Assembly (NCBI GenBank): GCA_020091685.1
Contig: CM034591.1
Coordinates: 13,670,043 to 13,734,042 of the forward strand
Source of the DNA: Lutjanus erythropterus
Taxonomy: Eukaryota > Chordata > Actinopteri > Lutjaniformes > Lutjanidae
DNA length: 64,000 nt
Direction: 5' to 3'
Made by a program: the position numbers and the translations under genes. Below, piece after piece: positions 58,232 to 64,000 of the stretch. The notes below the pieces were generated by a model, which worked only from the letters and a program-made list of their open reading frames with translations, ran no database searches and was not told the origin of the DNA. Position 1 is the first letter of the stretch. Every line of letters starts with the position of its first letter.

Positions 58232-59490
58232 CAGTCTGACAAATAAGGGTTCCGAAAGGGTTCTTCTTGAAGAGCTGAGGTTCTACCCAGAGCCATCTGC
58301 TTCTGAAGAACCTGTATCTGAAGAAAGGGTTCGTCAAGGAACCTTTATACAACCAAGGGTTCCATTAAGAACCTTTTTCATCCAATGAACCCTTTTTGGA
58401 AGAAAGAGTTCTTCCAGGATTGTTGAAATGCTTAAAGAACTCTTTCGTCAGTAGTTCTTTGCACCATAATATAAAAGTGTTCCTGGTAGAACCCTCTGAA
58501 TGGGTTCCAGATAAATCCCTTGGAATATAAAATGTTCTGGATAGAACCCCCTGAATTGATTCTGGATAAAACTAAGAAAAATATTATAGGTAGAACTCAG
58601 AGTAGGTTCTAGAAAACACTTGAAATATAAAAAGGCTCTGGGTAGAACCTCCCTCCTGTTCTAGATAAAAGCCTTGGAATATAAAAGGTTCTAGGTAGAA
58701 AGATAAAAGGGTTTTTAGTAGAACCCCCTGGCTGGGTTATATATAAAACCCTTGAAAATTAAAAAGCTTATCGTTAGAGTCTCTAAGTGGGTTCTAGACA
58801 AAACCCTTGAAATATAAAAAGGTTCTCTGTAGAACATCCTGGGTGGATTCTAAATAAAATCCTTGGAATGTAAAAAGGTTATTAGTAGAAAAAAAAAACC
58901 TTGAAATATGAAAAGGGTCTTTGTAGAACCTCCTGAACGGGTTCCAGAAAACCATTGGAATAGAATAAGATTATAGGTAGGACCGCCACTGGGTTCTAAA
59001 AGGGTTTTTCATAGAACCCCCTGGCTGGGTTATATATAAAACCCTTGAAAAGTAAAAAGTCTATTGGTAGAACCACTAAGTGAGTTCTAGATAAAATCCT
59101 CAGAATATAAAAAGGTTCTTGGTAGAACCCCCTGGGTGGGTTCTAGAAAAAAAAAACCTTGAAATATGAAATGGGCCTTGGTAGAACCTGCTGTGTGGGT
59201 TCTTGTTAGCACCCTTAGAAAGTGGAAAGGTTCTGCATAGAACCCTCAGAGGGATTCTGGGTGGAACCATTACACTAATGGCTCACTGTAGAGCCTTTCA
59301 TAAGGGGTTCTGGGTGGAACCTTTCACAAATAGTTCTAGGTATAAAGCTTTATGTTACCTTCTAAATAGAACTCTCTAAAAGAATTTCAACCTTCTGAAA
59401 GGTTTTACCAGGAACCAAAAAGGGTTCTCCTCTGAGGACAAGCCAAGGAACCCTTGATGGTTCTAGTTAGCACCTTTATTTCTCAGAGCG
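58232..59490 (+). mobile_element. TIR element with hairpin-unit tandem array, copy 4
   Basis: Left end CAGTCTGACAAATAAGGGTT; right end 'TTAGCACCTTTATTTCTCAGAGCG'-type, given as TTAGCACCTTTATTTC + TCAGAGCG. Flanks are TG and CA, each one transition from TA. About a dozen units 'AACCCTTGAAATATAAAAAG' + 'GTTCTTGGTAGAACCCCCTG'. Two internal blocks ('GGCTGGGTTATATATAAAAC' at about 58730 and 59025) are near-identical, indicating a higher-order duplication of several units. Confidence 0.85.
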
Positions 59491-59720
59491 CAGCTCTCCT
59501 GTGTCAGGGTGTCAGTGAGATGGATGTCAGTGATCTGTGTGTGGATGTGCGTAATTTAATCACAGGTTCTCTAGCAGGGGGACTACAGTGGAACCATTAT
59601 GAGGATATTAATGTATGCAGATTATTGGCTGAATGTCAGCAGCTGGTTGCCTTGACGAAAGCCGCCGGGGATTCACAGCTGCGGCGCCGTGAGCCGACCG
59701 GAGCCCACTGTGATCCCTGA
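59491..59720 (+). other. open frame / high-complexity block at the element's right border
   Basis: From just inside the element, a plus frame runs GVSEMDVSDLCVDVRNLITG, SLAGGLQWNHYEDINVCRLL, AECQQLVALTKAAGDS... to TGA at 59718-59720. It is unusually protein-like for this window. A CTCTCCTGTGTCAG acceptor precedes it at about 59508, and TGCAG/ATTATT offers no donor. No family recognised. Coding exon and conserved non-coding element are both possible. Confidence 0.25.
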
Positions 59721-62700
59721 GCTTTAAGGGACTGTGTAAGTGACTGACAGGTGAGGCGGGGGTGGATGGATGCTTTTTGTGTACCTGACAGCACCTGACT
59801 GTACCGTACAGTTCACACCGGTTACTTCAAGTGAGCAGCAAAGCTAAACCATCTGCACCATCTGAATCTGTGACTCGTCCAATTTTAGCTGCACTCAGAA
59901 TGGTGAAATGGAGCTTATATAATACAGAAAGTGAAATTATATAGAATTAAATAAATATCAGTGCTCACTAGGTAGAAAAAGCATCCTACGGTTTTGAAAA
60001 TTGCGAGAAAGACACGATCGCCTCTTTTCCTTGAAACTTGAACACCATGATGATTATTATGTGAATCATTTTCTCTACACTTTACTCATTTGAAGCCACA
60101 TTAGCAGCGAGGCTCTAAGCATGGCAATATCTGTCCGTCAGTCTGTAGGTCAATCAGTTGGTCCACAGCTTTGATCCAGACTGAAATATCTCTTCAGTGT
60201 TTGGATGGATGAACAGGATGAATCCAATGATTCCCAAATGACATACAAAGGCTCATTTATGCCCCCTTCATGTATGAAAATAGATACGACTGTTTTAATG
60301 GATGTGACAGTTGCTGTCCACGTACTTTCACGTGTCCTTTACATTGGCATGGATGTTAAGCAATACATCCACTAGAGGGCGCTGCTCAGAGTCAAAAGTT
60401 ACCCCAAAGAAGAAGAGGAAGAGTCAAAAGATTCTGACAACAATAAACTTGACAAAGTTGGAGGACTTTGTATTAAAGCACCTCTTGAAAAAGAGACAAA
60501 CGTGGAGGCAGAGCTGTAGACGGTGTTGGTCTGTGCGAACATTAAATACACGGAGACGTGGACAGAGAATTCTTTTCACTGGCTAATTGGCGATGAACAT
60601 CATTTCCAATATTTTAAGGTTTTTAAAACTTTGCTAGACTTAGTTGATACTGCTCTGTTTCATCCGTAAGCTTTCAGAAAACATGCACAAAAAGGAATGA
60701 AATAAACAGAGTGGAGACAGAAGGCTCAGTCTGTATCTGTGTGCATGTCTAACGTTTACCATAAATAAGCCTTAGACACGGTTGCCAGGTCTGTGTGACA
60801 AAATCAGCCCAATGGCAGATCAAAACAAGACCAAGCCAACAAAATGAACAGTGGCAGGCAGAGAACATAGGCGTGTTGTATTTGTGTGCGTATGTGCTTA
60901 TCACAAAGACAGGCTTTAACTACGGATAATCATTTTAACTTGTTAAAATAAAAAAAAATGGCTGACCAAGTCACCACATTCAACAACTCAACTCTGTTTA
61001 CCTCAGCAGAAAATATGTGTCTTTTGGAGGAACTCTTGCAAGGACAATTTTCCTTGGAAAGTTTAGGGAAGACTGTAACAATTAAAAAAGCACAGCGACA
61101 GTAAACAGTGTTAATCCCACCTCTGAGAGGCGCATAAAAGATGTTCAAAAAAGACAGAACAATGTGGTACAGTTTTTATTTTTGTGAAAAGGTCTAACTT
61201 GCAATTTACTGATAACACTAAAGTAACACTAAAGACTAGTCTAAAATAGTGAAACTGGCTCTTCGGTAGGAATTAGGTATAAATACATGATTTCATTTAA
61301 AACAGATGTGTATTTATATATATTATTGAAGTAATTTACATGCAAAATAAGTCCAACCAGCATTTTAAAAAATCATCCTGCAGCAGCACGTCAAAAACAG
61401 CACAATTCTGCAGGAAAAACACGGACCAGACCTTGATAATATTACCTATCATGTTGTCAGTACTGTCAAATTAACACAGTGAGAGGAGGGTTGGGATGAC
61501 ATTTTCCTAAAAAAAAAAACAGTTGTAATATAAACATAGACATATTGTGACTTTTTCAGTGCATTTTTTTGCACAAAAAGTGCTTTGATGCTTTTTCATG
61601 CTGGTATTCACTAACTTAATCAGTTATTATTGTTTACAGTAACAGTTAACAGTTGCATCTTTTTGCAAACGGTAACTTGCACCATCTACTGGTGGACGTA
61701 TGAAATGCATTAAATTTATTCAGTCTGACCAGCGGGAAATCCCCACCCCAACAGCGCTTCTTAGACAGTTTAAATGTTTTAAATCCCTACAAAACTCAGG
61801 ACACGCCCACCAGCCTCAGCTGAGCAAAATTAGCGAGCTAAACTACGATAGTGATGATAGTGAGCATTACCAAGTTAGCATAGCCATCGTGAGTATGTCA
61901 GCACGCCAGCAGTATTAAAGACAGCCTCAGAGATCTGCTCCTGTGAGCGTAGCTTCCAGTCATGCTTCTACATTTGATGTCACCTCTTAAATGGTACAAT
62001 ATAACTTGGTATTTAATTTGGATGTTTTTTTTACAGCGTTTGTCTGCTAAACAGACATTTGGGGCGGCAATTAGTGTTCACAACCTGCAGCCATGCAGCC
62101 TGAAAATGGGAACTCTTGATTTGTGTTCCTTATAATGAACACTTTCACAACAAGGTACCTTAAAAGTGATATAAAAACTTTAAAAAAAAAAGCACTTTCT
62201 TGCTATCATTATTTTTCCCCCGACACATTTTACCCCCACCGTCACCAGCTGCTCCACCCACCACCATCACAACCATCCCCTCTCCTCAACCTGCTCCTTC
62301 TTGCTCTCTGAGTACTTATTAGAAGAACAATCAGAGTTATATTTAGCCTGCTGTTGAGAACATTCTCAGGGAACATCACTCTCCAGCGAATTTGAGGAGA
62401 ACCTTAATATAGGACAGGAGGTGAAGGCTAGTCATTTCTAACTCAGCTCCCTAACCCTCTGATGGCTAACAGGGTGTATGGATGCAGGTAAAGGATGAGA
62501 GGAACATGAAGAGGCTGACAGACAATAATTATTCATGTTTAGTTCGGCAACTCCCTGCAGTGAGAAGGTCTAAAATACAACGCATCAAATGGAAGAGACA
62601 GCAAAGCAGATCTTTTTAAAATCTCCTGAGGCTGCCAACGACATTACAATTGATTTAATGTGAAATAAAATACAGCGCGCTCTCGCTGCTTAATTTCAAT

Positions 62701-63451
62701 GTAAAAGCATTTTGGCAAGTTTTTAAATAGCTATGTGATCAGTGGGCGTTCAAACAGAGGAAAAGGACTGCAAAATGTCAAATTCTTATTTTAATCTTCT
62801 TTCCATTTCCACATTTCGTCGCACCTGGGAATACCGGTGCAGAGCTCACCTCATCGTCATCTCAATCTCTCTGTTCTTTCGCTACCTCTCTCGACGGTTT
62901 CATCCCATTTTCAGCTTCCCTTTTTTCTCTAATCAGAAAATGTGTGTTGTGTTTGTGTTCCACTGACAGAGATTGTGCGGCTGTTGGTTTTTAAAGTGCA
63001 GGTGATCCCTCTGGGTAACTCCCCCCGTCTCCGAGCCAGGAGATGAGGCTGCAGTGGCCTTCGCACTGATACACAAACGCACACAGGAAAACACACACAT
63101 TAAAGGGCATCTGTTTCGCACATGCACGTACACACACACACCATTTAAATGAGGCATACCTCAGCTGTAGTATGCTCCATGCATAGCAAAAATATACACT
63201 GGTACTGTACGCACAAAAACACACATGGAGCAGGAGAAAATGGGGAACTGCTGCTCTGTTTCTTATTCATAAAGCACCTCACACACAGAGAATATATCAC
63301 AAATAATACTCCCTCTCTTTCTCTCACACATACACACACAAACAAACACACACTGAGAGTACACGCATGCAGGAATAAAATATGTATTAGGGCCTGTAGA
63401 GATGAATATGTGCTTTTTTATGGCTTTTAATTAGTCCACACACTTAAAAAA
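59721..63451. other. no gene recognised; repeat scraps and candidate conserved block
   Basis: 60350-60560 has 'CCACTAGAGGGCGCTGCTCAG' (20-mer: CCACTAGAGGGCGCTGCTCA) plus a Lys/Arg-rich frame of repeat origin. 'CCATCTACTGGTGGACGTATG' at 61682 is a similar repeat edge. 62330-62720 is high-complexity and repeat-free ('GACATTACAATTGATTTAATG' shown as ACATTACAATTGATTTAATG). Small CA-rich tracts at 63080-63140 and 63322-63352. Confidence 0.35.
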
Positions 63452-63940
63452 CTCAGGCTAACACTTTATCTTAAAGTGTTTGTAATAAGAGTAGTTAATA
63501 TGAGTTCCTTATTATTACCTTATATATCATTGTTAAACCTTTACTAAGCTTTTTAGTTGCTTTATTAAGATTTCTACATACATTTATACATTATAGATTT
63601 ATTAGCAGTTCTTAGCAGATAATAATAATAATTAAAATTCACAAGTAACTGTTAGCAAGTGCATAATAAAGGATTAATTAACTGTAATAAGCATTGTTCA
63701 CACTTTAGATTCAGTACCCCCAAATCATAGTTAATAAAATGTTAATAAATGCCTATTATAAACAAGAATGAAAAGAAACTCATGAGGCTTTTTATTAACA
63801 TTCTCAAGCAGTCTGTAAGCTAGTAATTAACACTTCTATAGTCTTGTTAACACATGTAAATGTTAATAAGCATCTTATAAGGTCTTACTATTTATTAACA
63901 ACGCTTATTACAAGTACCTCAATATAAAGTGTTACCAAAC
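63452..63940. mobile_element. TIR element with 'AACACTTTAT' ends and TTAATAA-rich body
   Basis: Left GGCTAACACTTTATCTTAAA; the right end reverse complements to TTTGGTAACACTTTATATTG. Both are followed by 'TTGTAATAAG(A/C)G' words. The interior is rich in 'GTTAATAAATGC' and 'CTTATTATAA' short repeats. This is the layout of a common vertebrate 'AACACTTTA' non-autonomous element. No ORF. Confidence 0.6.
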
Positions 63941-64000
63941 TGTTACTGGTGTACGGAGCAGTGGAAAACCATTTTAGCTCTGCATGCACAAACGTGGTCC

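Noticed and set aside
60311-60586. 91-codon Lys/Arg-rich frame as a nuclear protein
   Set aside because: Lies in a repeat-like block starting CCACTAGAGGGCGCTG; the basic run is encoded by AAGAAG-type simple sequence.

Overview
The window reads as nuclear DNA of a ray-finned fish, probably a percomorph teleost. The evidence is the density of long (CA)n, (AT)n and (TC)n microsatellites, moderate GC with few CpGs, and many sequence motifs I know from teleost dispersed repeats: Tol2-like CAGAGGTG hAT ends, elements with TACACTCAAC ends, TTAA-flanked hairpin MITEs and 'GGTCACTGTGACC' repeats. I found no complete protein-coding gene, no convincing multi-exon gene, and no rRNA, tRNA or CRISPR. The longest open frames come from low-complexity or tandem-repeat DNA. 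The window is best read as a gene desert or very large intron, with transposon relics between stretches of higher-complexity single-copy DNA that may hold conserved regulatory elements.

Layout. 1-400: dispersed-repeat fragment, then an (AT)n tract. 3.39-4.51, 10.01-11.30, 45.94-47.17 and 58.23-59.49 kb: four copies (the third inverted) of one family, a TIR-bounded element whose body is a tandem array of ~60-bp units made of two short palindromes. 6.03-6.78, 22.03-22.17 and 27.84-28.05 kb: a family carrying perfect or near-perfect GGTCAnnnTGACC palindromes. 12.7-14.5, 14.7-14.87, 16.0, 19.08-20.44, 29.1-29.7, 30.6 and 35.55-36.54 kb: hAT-like elements or ends, two with recognisable 8-bp target duplications. 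16.4-16.9 and 53.2-53.85 kb: one repeat in inverted orientation. 17.39-18.19, 40.02-40.49 and 40.79-41.21 kb: three copies of a TACACTCAAC-ended element with a second inverted-repeat module inside. The last two sit in a tandem triplication at 39.7-42.2 kb. 24.01-26.25 kb: a 2.2-kb element with ~175-bp inverted repeats enclosing the 3' end of a dead LINE. 37.4-37.95 kb: a shorter relative of that element with a 208-bp hairpin MITE in its end. 63.45-63.94 kb: another TIR element.

Between the repeats I list a few single-ORF 'exon-like' intervals (good acceptor plus an open frame to a stop, or acceptor plus donor). None was recognised as a known protein and some conflict in orientation, so all are low confidence. 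The likeliest functional content is regulatory: high-complexity blocks with homeodomain-type and TCF-type words near 30.84-31.25 and 57.48-58.12 kb, with weaker ones elsewhere. These need cross-species alignment, which I could not run.
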